A DNA stretch of 64,000 nt from Hymenolepis diminuta (Eukaryota > Platyhelminthes > Cestoda > Cyclophyllidea > Hymenolepididae): the NCBI GenBank assembly GCA_900708905.1, contig CAADRB010000007.1:1093001-1157000 (forward strand). Direction: 5' to 3'. Position numbers and translations under genes: made by a program. Positions 1 to 15,100 of the stretch are shown in pieces; position 1 is the stretch's first letter; each line of letters opens with the position of its first letter. Under the pieces are notes generated by a model. It saw only the letters and a list, made by a program, of their open reading frames with translations, did no database searches and was not told where the DNA came from.

Positions 1-3000
1 AATTTGGTTATTTAATTAACAGGTCTTCTACGTACTCCCTACTGGTTCTAGGCAATTAGAGCCATTAATGAGCACCTAGTAACATTGCTGTAAAGCCTAG
101 ATTCTATTAACGGCTACGTGAAGTTGTACAAAATACTTTTCAGAATATTACAATTGAATGAAGATCCCTTAGTAAAAACATAGTTAGTAATAAACAAAAG
201 AAGGCAAATCAATAAACAAACTAAGCGATACAGAATTAAACAAATTTACAGAAGGTAAATAAAGCACCGGGGTTTCAATTTGTCATCCATAAAAACGAGG
301 TAAATATGTCTGATATATTCATAAATTAACTCTTTTTGAGAAATGAATTCAACCTAACCTGAATAAATCTGACGGCTAACACTAGCAATGAAGGAATTTC
401 CGACATATTTTCTCCACTTCGAGCTGAGTAAGAATGAATCCCAAGCTCAATAGAGCAAGCTTCTTTTCTCTTCCCAAACTTTGTAGAATAAAGCTATGAA
501 AACGCTTATTCGATTGGTCATAGGATAATAACTCTTTAAGCAGACGATAATAATGGATTAGAAAGCATTTGGAGAATATTTTAAGTTAATTTAGTTATTC
601 AGACAGTAAAAAGTGATGAAAATAAACATCGCTTAACAAGATGGCGCCATAGACGGCTCCTTAATGCAACTTCTATTTATTTCCTAAGTATTAACGTTAT
701 CCTCGTTTTCAAAGCTTTGCCGGAGTCGATGTCACCTTCTAAACACATAATAAGACAAAATGTTTGTTGTATACACTAACAAGATGCTATTTTGCCACCA
801 CCTTAGCTTAAACACTATCCAAGAACAGATGCCATCACAGAATAAATTATAAATATCTATTAAGGAATAAAACTGAATAGAAAACTAAAGAATAAAGAGC
901 TTAATAAAATATGTTGAATTTGTTTAATAGGATAACATGAACAAGGCTTGACTCTAGAAACCGAATTCCAGTTGGTTTATAGCGAAGTGGATATTAAATC
1001 GATAGAATAGAAATGATGGAATAGTTTTAACCGTTAGGAAATCGATACAAACACAAGCGCACCTGCATTTAATATAAACGCATCTACGCAATTGATCGAT
1101 GATAGAAAATCGATAATGGACAGTATCCAGAATTCACACAACTATACCCCGCAAAAATCAATATTTCGAAACATGTTAACTTTTTTTTCCTTATTTCAGA
1201 CAGTTTTCGTCCTATAGCCTCAGACGCTATACCATAAGAAATCGGTCCAAGACCCCAGCGTTAAATAAATGAACCAGGAAATAAACCATGTACAATTCAA
1301 TAAAGCCAGCATCAATTAAAAGTGGAGGATATGGCAGGATTGACATTTAATGCATGGCTTAATTTATGAGTTTCTTAGGATAAAAGAAGGGCCATAGGGA
1401 TTTAAGTAAGAAATTTATCTTCTAAAATTGTGATAGAAATTGGATTCACATTTGTCAATCAAAGATTATAATGAAATGGGGTGGGGAAGTTATACCGTCC
1501 CTATCAAGGTATCGATTTAGTACATTTTCGAAAGTCAGCGGATGTTATTTGCAGCGTAAATATTTCAATAGGATGCATAAACGAATACTTGAAGCGGTGC
1601 AGCACCCTGCCCCAAAGTCTTCAAAGCTAAGTCTTAGCCGACTTAAATATCTCAATTCAATAGAGCATCAAGGTCAGTAAGGCAAAAATTGTTACATTTC
1701 AGGATAGAAATATTAAGGTTTCACTATCCCCACGTTCCGATGAATGTAATAATGACAACATACAAATTTGTCTTTCTTAATAGAATCATTGATACAAATT
1801 TTTGCAAACCATATTTATCACATAAACAGAATAGAAATTCTTTTGACCATAAATGGAAATTTCATTTGATAAATACCTTAATATATCTCCACAAAACAGA
1901 CGAAACTGTTTACAGGGCGTCAATGGGAACTAGTTCAGATTGACCCAGATTCAGAATAAAATTCAAAAAATTTGCAACATATTTCCGCCCAAATAAAATT
2001 TTATAGGAAGAAAAAAATTTGAAAACAAAAAATTGAATTTATTATTGTCACTTTTTTGGAATGTGGCAAAGAGATTTATAAAATGGCTTAATGACGACAA
2101 AGCCAATTGGAAATTTTAAGTTACATTCTTTCAGTTTGAAGATACAAAAATGGTTTTATGGGTCAACTAGAAAAGGTTTACTTTCAAGCAATAATTGAAT
2201 TTGATTCCCGTTTACTAAGGCTAGGATGGATAATGCGAACATTTATAATAACAAGTGTAACGAATGTTTGAAAACGATTTTTAGACGTCTTTTAAGACCG
2301 CAATAGACGATAAAACGCGTCTGGTGACTCATACCCTCGACTAGATTAAAATAGAGATCATTAAGGAGTCATTTAAAGCCTCTATATTAAAACACCGTTT
2401 GCACATATTCAGTGGGCATGTTTTGACTTCACCCTTCTAGCCTTATTTCCACTCTGCTGTAACTCCTCCACTATAGTATATTTATGGGACAAAAAATTTT
2501 TAATCTTCTGTGAGTCAGTGATCAGCATTTACGTCTATCAAGTCAAGGAATGACTTATTATGATCTACAGAAGTGGTGAAGGCGAAAAGTACTTAATCTA
2601 GCAATCAGTACTTGTTTTCACCCGTTTGGCTGGCTCTGATAATGTTAAGAGTAAGGAAAACAGAGGTTCAAACACTGTTTAACTGGCCATTTAACTAACA
2701 TAATTCTCTTTTCTAATGTGATTCCAGCAATAAAACATTCTAAACTTCACTCTTGAGGACAATCACTTAGAGTATGAGCATCGTGTACTTTTCTTAAAGT
2801 ACACTTGTGAGGCGTGGATTTGGAAATTCAAAGTATATCTATTTGAAGTCAATGACAAACAATAATTTATTATTTTATGGGAAACAGCGAGTGCCCATCA
2901 CCGAAATATTTGATTGGTTAATATTGAAGAAACTTTTTATTCTGACAGCCAAAGTAATATGGTGCCTCAACATCATTAAAAATTAATGCGTTATAAATAA

Positions 3001-3022
3001 TGGACGAAATAACTAAACTCAC
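1..3022. other. Left edge, probably BLTP3 intron
   Basis: AT-rich sequence with no ORF showing family similarity on either strand. By position it is the intron following the exon at 3115-3023 of the minus-strand BLTP3 gene. Confidence 0.5.
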
Positions 3023-3115
3023 CTGCATAACCAAAGCAGAAGGTCCTGTCCAGGGGTACTCAGCAATATCAGAGTTGTTGGCATTACGTGGAGGAGGGGC
3101 CATTGGAAATATGAC
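3023..3115 (-). CDS. BLTP3: BLTP3 exon 14 (last one visible)
   Basis: 31 codons between TTTTAG and GTGAGT, from VIFPMAPPPRN to SALVMQ. The join to exon 13 gives ALMPRVIFP. The SALVMQ end sits where human UHRF1BP1L has SSEMIA. No further exon is recognisable in 1-3022, so the next coding exon is probably beyond the window. Confidence 0.75.
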
Positions 3116-6100
3116 CTAAAATCGAAGATGAAAGAAAAAGAATGAGAAAATAAAAAGATATTATTTTAAATCTAAGATAAAAACGTAAAAACTTCGTTCA
3201 ATGAGGCTAAAAATCAGGAATTTAAAAGTTTGTGTAAATAAAAGGAAGATATATCAGTATATGGGCGCTGAAAAATTGAATTCAGAACGAGAATTATGAT
3301 TATACCTATGACAAAGCAAATAAATAACCGTTTCAATCATGGGACAACATCAGAACACGAAAAATGGCAGAATAGCTGAAAAGAGGGATTATGGAAGCGG
3401 AAAAATAGAAAGATTAGGGAGTAAAAGGATCCTTACTAATTCTGAATTCTGATTGTCTGCCTTTTATAAAGTAAGCCTGGCTTATGAAAAGCCTGACTTA
3501 AACTTCACTAAATGATTTAAAAAACATTATTTTCCTCATATGGCTTAGAATAAACTACGTCTTAACGCAAAAACTATTGATGAGCCGTGTAACCTAACAT
3601 AAAATAGTATAAACAGCCGCCTAAATGCGCTAACGCTGGCGAGTAACTGAAGATGTGAAAATCATGCGACATCATATTCAAACATGTCTGACCGAAGTTG
3701 GATCGGGGGAACAAAAGAATTTCATTTCAGGGGAAATTACCTTTGTCAAAGATTCAGGATTAAAAAAGAATCAAGTCAGCAAACTATACAACGGACTTTA
3801 GAGAAGGAAAATTCCCCGACAGATTTTATTACCGATTCCTAATGAGATTAAATGTCATTTTTCAATTACCACTTCCAGAATCATGAAACATTTCTTTTAA
3901 AACGGTATTAAGCCAGGGCTATGGAGTAGAATAATCACCCCTAAAAATGACCAAATAGCTTGTTTACCGGAAAATCAAAAGCAACAAATATTATTTTATC
4001 TACTGGAACATCTCTGACTATGGACGTCTCAAGAGAAGAGAGCCATTATAATACATCTTACCGATTAGTCTCATTTGTACAACTCTTTGGAACTAATTTC
4101 GCAGGGTTATAAAGCAATGTTAACTCTATTCCATTCACTCTATTCCATTATAAAAACCTCTAACACCCAGATTTCAGTGTCGATTTTTCGTCCTTCGCAC
4201 GAATGCCTGCAGGTGAAAAAGACTGACAACCAGTCGCAGAAGATATGTACATTCAATAGCTTTTTGATTGTCTCTCCATCGCTCAACCAATCCCAATTTT
4301 ATGAACTTAGGTCTACGTGTTATGTAAAGTGATTATGATGACATACAAATAAATACAGGTAAACTCTCTAAGAGCTTAAAATTGAGGGCTATTGAGAAGT
4401 ATATACATACTTTATAAGTCAAATAAATTAAAAGTTAATTAGCTTTCGTATAGTGACCTTAGGGGAAAACACCAGATCCGAAGCAGACGGGGTGTGTAAG
4501 GTATCTGACGACACTTGTATTTTTGTAATTTAAACTAACCCGATAATAATTAATGTCTTTTTTATATCAGAATATCTCATGGTCGATACTACTATAATTA
4601 ATGAAATGATAAGACACACTGTAATAGTGTCGATAAAAGCGAAACACTGCTATTTATAAATTTTAAGATTTCTATAAGTCTCCAGATCTTTCGTTTGCAA
4701 AGTTAGAAAGAAGCCGAATGAAATGATGGGGAGAAAACAGCGTTGGCAACGCTCAGACTCCCACACTCAGAGTACCTGAGTTTATCAGAAGAGTGCATGG
4801 CATGATCGACGAAAATTCCGGGAAGTCAATGCGCGACACCTTGCCAAACATCCTCCAGAATCTGAAGGAACAATAAGGAACGTTCCTCATCAAGACCTCG
4901 GATACTAATCATATGTTCTTAGGCAAGGTCAGTTTGTGTAGACAAAAAACTCAAGAGAATCATTTAATGCGTCCAAAACGACTCTTAAACGAATTGAAGA
5001 AGTCAGAAGAACAGAAGCATCTTTGGTTTTTCTCTGACGAAAAAAACTTCAACTAAGATGAAAAAGTCAATCGAAGAAATGATCGGTGGCTATGTGCGAG
5101 TGGACCCAATGAAGTTTCAACTGTAATGCGCAGTAGGCAACAGTGATGGCTTTCAGTTTTGGCAGCAGTGAGGGAGGGGGACATTATGGCCCCTCCACTT
5201 TTTCCACAGGGCCTTAGAGTCAATGCAGATGCCTATGTGGAGAATCTTCAAACCATTGTTATTAAGCCGCTTTGAATAGACAGAGTAGCCAACAGAAGAG
5301 GACTCCATATCTTTCAACATGATTTTGCTCCATCCCATAAAGCTCTCAAAACCCGTGATTGGATGGCCGAACACTTTCATCATCATGTCACAACAAACTT
5401 ATGGCCACCTTCTAACTACTCACAAGACCTTAATCCTGTGAATTATTATATGTGGGGTGGGCCGTGGTTGAAAATGAAGATAACACCAAATTCTCCTCTT
5501 GATGAAAGCAATAGTCCGAGCAATGGAGAACATCAATAAAGACCGCCTGATGAAAGCTTGCAGTCAGTCGCTTTCGAACTTGGATTGAGTGGCTGATAGG
5601 AGCCAAAGGAGGATATAAAGAATGGAACTATGTTAATATTATGTTTGTTTGCTTTATTATAAGAAATTGTAAGTTTCAAGCATTAAAAGCTTCATTTATG
5701 TTTTTTCTACAAATTCGTATGGTGTCCTCAGATGCCTTACGCACTCTGTATATAAACATCACCTTCAGTTTCTTAAGATTCGCTGGACTTCATCATACAG
5801 AGTGTGGTCTTGAATTTGGAATTACATTTCTTGGCGGTCGTTGCATCAATATTTCAATAATTACCCATTAAACAACTGGTTTCTGATCTCCATAGAGCGC
5901 CGATAACTTGACACATTCCCCAACATCTAAGCATTTGCATCTTCAAGGATTCGATAGGTTTACAATTTCATCCCCTTGTCGCCGCACAAGATCAGAGCTT
6001 TCAACTGCTTCCATGATACCTCTAATATTAAGTTAATAGCCATTAAACCTGGGATGGTTAGACATCCGGCCATCTCATGTCGCTAAATTACCAGAGAGAA

Positions 6101-9100
6101 TCAATCTCTATTATTGTAATCGACGTATCGCTGGACTTTATCTTGAAAGAGGTGAGTTTGAATCGCTAATCAGTATTCTCCAATGAAACGACTGAAAACA
6201 ATTTAAGCGAACGCAAACATGTAATCGTGATTTTTATCAAAACGAATTAAATCAATATTGTTAAAAAATTATAGAAATTTTGGGGAATCCTCCAACTTAT
6301 TTTGGAATCTAAGAATTGGGGTTAGTCGGATTGCGACTGGCCGGAGAAGACTGAACCAGCCAATCAATATGACAGAATATGATTGATTAGGCAACGGATT
6401 AATGACGACTGATCTCGTCACTTTGTCACTATCAAAGTTATATTGTGAAAGTGACACGATGATGACGTGGCATCGACATCGCACTTCCTTTGCATGGTAA
6501 AGCATTGTATCGTTTCCTTTCACTCACTGAGTAAAAGGTGAAGTCAATTTCATTCTCTAAAACCTATTTGACCTTGTTCATTTCTTTTTGAAACATTTTG
6601 CAATTCCTCACAAGTAAACTTTCTCTATTATTAAAAGTCTCATGAATGAGAACAGAGAGAGTGAAATCCAGGGATTCTATCAATCTAGGTAAATGAGGCA
6701 GACATCGAAAGGGCAAAATCGGTTGAAATTATTTTTGAGATGAATTTGTATATGTGAAGCAAGCATTAAGGCAGCAGTTAGCAATGTAAGAAATATGGTT
6801 AAAGCTGCCAAAATAGTGAGAATTGGTTAAATAGGGCTCTTTGAAGTAAGAAGAACAATGGATCGGTAAGGCTTTCAATGAATTCTACTCTGTCATCTCT
6901 GCTATGTTAAGATCGAGTAAACTGTTGCCTTTCGGCAAGACCGAAAGCGAATCAATGAGCTCCGAATTTCGAAAAAATGCATAACTCAGAAGCCAGGAGT
7001 AGAAACCTTTGATTTGAAGTACTAAATTACACTCACACCCAAATTACAATATATTTTAAACAATATGATTAATTCAAACAAAGTAAAACTCTGCTCCTAC
7101 TCAACACCACTGCTCAACTCATGCTCCTCTCACCTCTTATTGGACTATTAATCACTCCCAATCTCAGATACTTTAACAGGATTTTGGTTTACTGTAAGAT
7201 ATAAAAATTAGCTTGTTTCCTAAACATGCTTTCCTTCATGCACAAAGGATTGATTGATCTGATTTTCATATACCATCACATCCACCTAAACTTCGCAACG
7301 CTATGTTTAAAACTAGGTGCAATTTGATAGGTTATGATTTCTTCGTTCCTTCACAGACACTTAGATTCACATTAGAAAGAAAGATGAGTCGGCTAATTAT
7401 ATTAAGGATATGGTTAACTAAACCCATGCAATTAAGCATTTCATGGTCACTTCGGCCATTACGACGAAGCTTTAATCAAAATTAAAATTGACTAAAACCT
7501 ATGAGATAAATCATGATCGCATAATAAAGCACTCAATAAGATGTCCTGTCCGAAAGATCAGTAACCTATTCCAATCTTATCGCCGGGGCATGAAATAGCC
7601 AGAGGATAAAAGTGCATTAATTACGTCATCACTGATCCACCGTTGGTCAAAAAGCCAATAGGTCGAATAGACCAGAACGTATTTCAAATGTTGTAGTCTC
7701 TTAATAAGTTAACCCTTCTTTGTCCTCTCCTATCTTAAACGTCTTTTTCTCAGTTTCATTATATACTCAGAATATTTCAATAAATTCTACCATCAGTATA
7801 AGTTTGTACAAGTGCGTATAGAATAATTTAATCCCAAACCGCTAGGGAAATATGACTGTAATCTGAAAGTTCAAATAATTGAACTCTCAATCTTATATCC
7901 ATTAACCAAGCAATCTGTGAATAAATCTGGATTAAAATTATGAAATATTACATCTGACAGTTGGACGGAATAAAAGAGGTAACACTCATTCTACTTGAAA
8001 ATGGAAAAGGACAAGTCGATCTAAGTAAGACCAAAATGATGAACTAAAATTCTTTAATTAGAAGAATTATAATTTAAATAAAAATATTCCTGACTAATAT
8101 AACGCAATCTAACAATATTTGCGTAATGATATCGAATTTGCGGTGCTACTGATTGAGTTTTAGCAAATTCACTTAGCTAAGATCCGTGACATGAAAAACA
8201 GTTTGTTACTGCCCGTGTGACTTAACAATAGATAATGGAACATATTAGGAAGCCGAGTACATGTTTCATAGGAGTTTAAGGAGCCTAATCCCCGCGTATT
8301 TATCAATTGATGTAGGCTTCTATTCTTCCATTCCACCTAGTCCCGGATGGTTAAAAGTACATTCGTTATTTCATCACATCATTGGTCAACAAGTGTGTAA
8401 ATCGTTCTCATGGAAGTAAACCTATTTAAGCGTTTACTGCTTCCTGATAAATGAACTGTTTTTTTGCCTTCTTCCACATATCTGTAACCTGGTTTAAATG
8501 TAATCATCGGTCCTGGAATTATTGCAGTCCCTATTAGTATAGTAATCTGTAATGAAGTAGACTAACAAGAAGACCTAAGTTCGAAAGACCCTTTGTTAAT
8601 CAACCCAGTTCTTAAACTTTGATCTTGGCAACACATAAGGGAAACTGGAACATATGTGGTGCAGGAACCGTCATTTATCCATTACTTAGCAATCACATAA
8701 CGCAATCAATTGAGAAGGAAAAAAATATATAACCATTCACAAGTTAAGAACGGTCGAAATCCTATAAATTTTAGGTTAATCTAAAGTATTTCAAAGAGGG
8801 GAAATTTCCGTTAGCGATTTCAAACGCCATATAATATTTCAGTGGGGACCATTGAAGCAAAAATCATCTACACGTCATGCTCTTGAAACAAAAGCCACAA
8901 TAACGAATATGGGGAGAAAGCACAGTTATTAGACTTCGAATTTTTTATCCAAAGACGATATCTGTACTAATTAATAGGTTACTTTAAAGAGTGATTAATC
9001 ACCATTAAACAGAAACGGACACAAAAAGTCATGAAAAGTTTTGAACTTACTCTCGGCATGAGAGCTTCTGCATGACAGAACAGAGGAGGTATCATCTGAT

Positions 9101-12100
9101 GTGAAAAAGTATTTTCTGTTTCTCCGAAAAGCGATTGCTAAAAATATGATAAATTATAAACGATACCCACCAAACAAACTATTACTTATGAAATCAATTA
9201 GTAGTAACTTACGAGGTTAGCAGTGAGGTTGAGAAGGAAGGCATTAAGCCAAATCACAGTATCGACATCCAGCTTCATGTGAAGAGGATTGATTTGGGCA
9301 AACAAAATCATGGGTAAAACTAAAATAAATAAACTTCTTTGATTCAACCATAAGTCTAAATACAGATTTTAAAAAGCTTGCTTTCAAAATTAACCAATTA
9401 TCACATTTTCGTGAATCATAATAGAAAACCAATCACAGAGTGAATAGCACTGCTTACTTAGGGCCTATCAGAATCTGATAAGATATAAACCAATCAGAAT
9501 TTTGTAATGACAACGCACTACAGTAAACCATTAAAAATATAGAACGTAATTTATTAACCAATAGGATTACAGCCTCACCTGTATTTGCTGATTCAGACGA
9601 AAGACATTGGGTAAAATCCATCGTGATAAGATTAGTCTTCACAGGTAGTTTATGCATCAACGTATCAGAAGCGATGAAGGTGTTAGAAATCAGACTTTTC
9701 TGCTCTCCATCTAATGTTTCCAAAACGGTGCGTCTTTTGTGATTTTTAGCGATATTGAAGGGCAAAGGCCATCTTTCCTCTTCTTTTTGGTTGTCCAACA
9801 TTACACAAGCCACTGTGATATCCTGAATACGAAACACCACGACAGATTCGAAGATTGTTGCTATTTTGGGGTTACTGAGATGCCTGCAGATGTAACTGTC
9901 AGGATCAGATAGGGGTTTGAGGGACTGTAACCATTGGCTGCGAGCGTAGTCGGTTTCAGAGTAATCGGTCCAATCCTTTCGTGATGCAGCTGCAGGAAGT
10001 AAAACAATGAATGAATGAGATGTTGGTTACAAAGAGTGCCAAAACATAATTAACATTCATCGAGCAATCATAAGTTTAGCTATTATGTGAAATTGATTAC
10101 CATATGATTGAGTGTAACCGGAAGTAATTTCTCTGAATTTTTAATTAGAGGAACTGTTGCAAAAAAATAAGTCCAAGGGAATTTTTTTAAAAAAACAAAC
10201 ATTTAGAAGGGAAGATTATACCTGCAGCTAGGTAAGATTTCATGAAAACTCAATATTATAAACTAGATGCTAGTTTAGAAGGTTCGTATATTTACAAATA
10301 TGAAAAAACTTAGTTAATACCAACTATTCGCCATTAAGCCAAGCCCATCAGCACACACCCAATGAAGGGGATGGCTACCTCACTGGTTAAGTCCAGCAAG
10401 TAAAAGAGAGTGGCAGAATTTGTCAAGCAGGAATTCCTGTATCTAAAATATGTATTGGATAACCCTTTCCTAAATGAACTTGGGAATTATAATTGAGTTA
10501 GAAAGTACATCTACAGACATAATTAGAACTATAATTATTTTTGATCACCTGTTCACTCGAGAGGAATGGAACGAATAGAATCGTTAATAAACTTAGGGGA
10601 ATACTTCAAAATGCAAAATCACCGAATTGAAACTGCACTTAGCCTACGAAGTACCGGAAAACCTGTAATATCTTAATAAAAATTTCAATCGGTGTGTTTA
10701 ATTATATAAGTGAATATATTATAATGGCAATGCAACTATCCAAGACCTAGATAGTCTTTGAAATAATGTTGTTGAAAAAGACTCTCAAGACAAAATGCTA
10801 TGTGGAAGTTGAAATTTCATGATCTCTCATTTACCAATCATTATTAAATTTTATTTATCAAGATCGGATGAATATCTTTGCCACTAGATGTACCTACATC
10901 ACCTGATTAATTAGGTCCTTATGCAAATACTACACCGTTGGTGCGTTTTTTTCTAATGCAAACTGTTATTTAGTTCGTCGTAGCCAGGCTGTTATCTAAT
11001 GAAGTAAGGATCTCTCAAATTAGTAATTCAAAATTCTACAAGATCAAGTAGAACTCAGCTTGAAAAATGTCGCAAAATCCGAAATCCAGAAAAAGAAGCA
11101 AAACTTTTTAGTTATTAAAACTTTAATTTAATCCGTTATGAACATTCCACACCTGACAATGACAAGTTGTCACGCCACATTCTCAGATGTTTGATTGCTG
11201 CACCACCATTACACTAACACATTTACTAACACGTGGCGGAAACCATTTTCACGTACGATATTCTTCTTTTTCATAAAGTATTAATATAACTCCAAGAAAA
11301 ATTTAACAAACTATAGACGACTTGTAATTTCATTAATGATTAAATAAAATCCAGTTTCTGGCTACTATCGAGCGAAAATTTTATGCAATTCATTATTAAC
11401 TACTTATTAAAATATTTGTCCGTTAATGCATGATCCGAATATATACATCACACTAGTCGGGTGTATAGGTTTAAATCTAGTGAGCTTGGACAAAGAGAAA
11501 GGAGCTCGGTCAACGGAACTCGTAATTTTCATCCGTTCACTACCCAAAACACCTTCAGACATTATTGGCCATTTTCGGGAATTCGTTAGGGTTTCCCGTT
11601 TGTATCTAACAACATTGAATATCCATACCTTAAAAAAATATCACAATGACAAATTTGAATTGCATTTAATAATAACATTCTGAGAGTTGAAGTTAAACCA
11701 CCAATATCTTTTCAAAAATTATAAATATCTTACAACTAATATTTCTCAGAGTTAGCTCGATTTTTAATAGAAAAAGGAAAGCAAATGCTTTTTACTATCT
11801 ACTGTTCGTAGATTTTTGCTTGACCTCGGTTACTTGACTAACCATAGCAACTGCCTTTTACCTTCCTATTTAGTGAGCCGTAGAAAAAGTCAGTTAACTT
11901 ACCTCTCATTATGATTGGCACAGTATCAGTATATTCATCACACAAAGTTTATTAAGTTATTATCAAAAATGATGAACATACACTTTCAGAAGGGAAGCAA
12001 TAGCTAGGTATCTCAATTCAGCTACTAGCTATTCTGCAGGCTATACCCTTCTAACTAACACCCATCTTCAACTTTTCCAATATAAATTCATCTGTATATT

Positions 12101-15100
12101 TCTTTCCTCCTCTTCGTCACGGATTTTATTTAAGTGAAAGTGAAATTGAATCGATAACCTAAAAACCCAATAATGATCACCCATCTGGTAGACTCCCTTG
12201 TTCAAAAAATGAGCACCACAAAAGTTAAATCAAAAAGGATAGCCGCGAAATAACAATGAAATCATGTTACCCGAATGTTCTATTTGTAGAAAATGAAAAT
12301 GAGGCAAGCCTGAAATTGGAAAAAAAACATTTGGCTGATAGATCTGAAGTTCTCACTTCTAATGCCCTCGCTCATTATTATGACTGAAATATTTTTCCTT
12401 TAATAAGTATTCAGACATTTCCAACGATCAAACGTTCAACTTTTTTAATTCGCTGCGAGGAATAAAAAAGGTTCAACTCCGCATAATTCTGCTCAAGATC
12501 ATGAGCTTCCGATTCATCAAAAAAGAGTACTTACGAAAGCTTTGTATGTGGAGAAACACAGAAACGAATCTTATTAATAGTGATGAACAGTTTCAAGATG
12601 TTAGCTCTTTAGTAATCATAGAACCTATCAATTTCCCATTCTACTATGACAGCCGTTATTTATTCACTTGCTCAGTATATAATGGGAAAGTTCAACTAAG
12701 TCAACCCGTAATAAGGTTGAATTTTTAATGCGTCCATTTCACAAATCATATCTAATTGTTAAAGTAGCTAAAAAAGGAACATTTTCTGCCACTATTCTAA
12801 ATTCACACTTATTAAAAGTAAGTATCGGGCAGAAAAAAAAGGTGGAGTCAAACTATCGAAGTGGAAAAAGGGAACAATTTGCTGCTGAGGACTTGATTGC
12901 TGGTTCCATATTTCAGCATCGACAATAACGAAAAGATTAAACATCAGCCGAAAAATACGGACCATGACCAAATGTACATTACCAAGCGGACAGAATAAAA
13001 ATCTACTCTGCTTATTAGAAAAGAAGAGGAATGTAAAAAATTTATCCATTTAAAAGAAACATAAGATATACATAATAAGCGATGACCTAATTAAGATAGA
13101 GGAAAATCTAAAATGATTGAGTCACCATTCTGACCATTTATTGTTCACCTATCAAATTAAAGGACACCGGTTGGAAATCTGTTATCTACATACAATGATT
13201 CGAATAACCAGCCACAGGAAGAACATAATAAGTGCCTTAATCAGAGAGGTTTCAGGTGCACTGTATCCATGATGAATACTGAAAAATGCGTAATTTCATC
13301 ATTAGTTATGTTTCATATAAGGGAAATATGCAATAACTGGTACAACTAAAAATAATAAACATGCAAATTGAACAAAATATTACAATTCAATGAAAGCACT
13401 CCATCCAAATTCTTCTCCTCTTTTAATCTGGATTTTAAATATCACTACTCACTTCGCACTGATCTTACTATGAGATATGTTACAGCTATATATAAATACA
13501 CCTTTACGTTAACAATAAGAATATTATCTTTATGAAGTCAGTAAATTATATTGAAAGAGCACTTAAATTAAAAGATAAATAAAATCACTTAGCGTGGATT
13601 AGATAATTTCACTATATCATCGTATAAACGGATGAAAAGTCGAACTGACCCCAAATGCAAAAATTCAAAACGTGAAAAACCACTGGAGCGGCAATATTGA
13701 AAATCGGGTTAATTATTGTTAACTAAATTAGTATTATTAGTATTTATTATTAGGTGAATTGCGAATAGGAAGGTGAGATAGTAAACAACGATAACTCTTG
13801 ACTAGAGATGATTTTATCCCTTGAATAATGATATAGAACCCTCTACTTTCGGATTAAAATACCCGAAACCCCTACTCATGGGTGAATGGATTTAAAAAGT
13901 ATGTTTGACGAACCTAATTTATAACTTAACTTCTACATCAAAAATATGAAATTTTTCGTATTTTGAATATAGGAAATAGAATAGAAATCATAATTAAGAG
14001 TTGGAAATAGAGTGCATGCTGGAATTTATTGAATTAATGAATAACATAAGGATACAGTTGATTAAAACAATAGCACTCAAGAATGCTATACGGTACTCTT
14101 CGTAGTTCAATTAGTTTATAATGAAATCAAATAAGGAAATCGATAAGATCGGAATGGCGAATTAGTTTCGATTAGCGGGAACACGGACGCACCTTTACTT
14201 AACGTGTGAATACAACCAAACGCGCGAATAAATATAGAAAATCAATGCGAACACAAACCAGGTGTGCGAATACATATGGAAAATCAGTCAGCTACTACCA
14301 CATCTCGAAATTTACAATTACTTTTCATCTTTTACAAACTCTAATAAAATCCACCTTAATCATTAATAAACCCATACTACAATGTTTAGAAATCTCAAGG
14401 TTCTAGGGCGATTATAATGTATTTTCATTAGCATTCCTTCGGTACAATAACATGAAAAAATTATTTTCAAATTGCTTGAAAATAATCAATACTCGATTTT
14501 TGATTCCATTTGCTTAAATTGTGTATCATGTTCTTATTTGACCTTAAAAAATCCACCAACGATATTTAATTAGCCACACTGTAGAATATGACTGAGGTTC
14601 CCTCTTAAATAAGCCCTTAATGTCCTCTAAAAGACCCGAGTTTCCTGGGTAAACTAAAACTTGATTTCCTCTCCTGCCATAACCGAAATGAACCTCCCGC
14701 CAAAGTGCGCGAAAACATGCAATAGTAAACACATTTCCACTCGCACGCACACATTAAGTCATAGGATTCACTAAGTCTTATGTAGTTGTATAATAATTGC
14801 ATCCTTGAAAGCAAGGATCAACCAAAAGATCAGCTAACGTAATTATCAAAACGTTTAATCTTACCACTTAATGTTAATAGAGTTCACCTTGAGTGGACTC
14901 TGTTACATAAAAAACGCATTTGTCAGTCTTATTTACCAAATCATAACTGTAAGAAGAAATAAATAAATCAAATTGACATGGCCAACAGCTCAATTAAATT
15001 AGATGACAACAAGGATTTGAATATCGCGAATATAAACCCACCCACATACACAGGGGTCAAATAATCAAAACCGAGCTTTGGAAAACTTGAATATTTTCGT

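Noticed and set aside
1471..1943. Two plus-strand ORFs of 69 and 84 codons
   Set aside because: No motif, no ATG for the second, no splice support; likely chance in the presumed BLTP3 intron.
5153..5386. 77-codon minus-strand ORF
   Set aside because: Antisense shadow of the mariner-type transposase relic.
12501..13049. Three overlapping ORFs on both strands
   Set aside because: Mutually overlapping, no homology recognised, and not in phase with the BLTP3 model.
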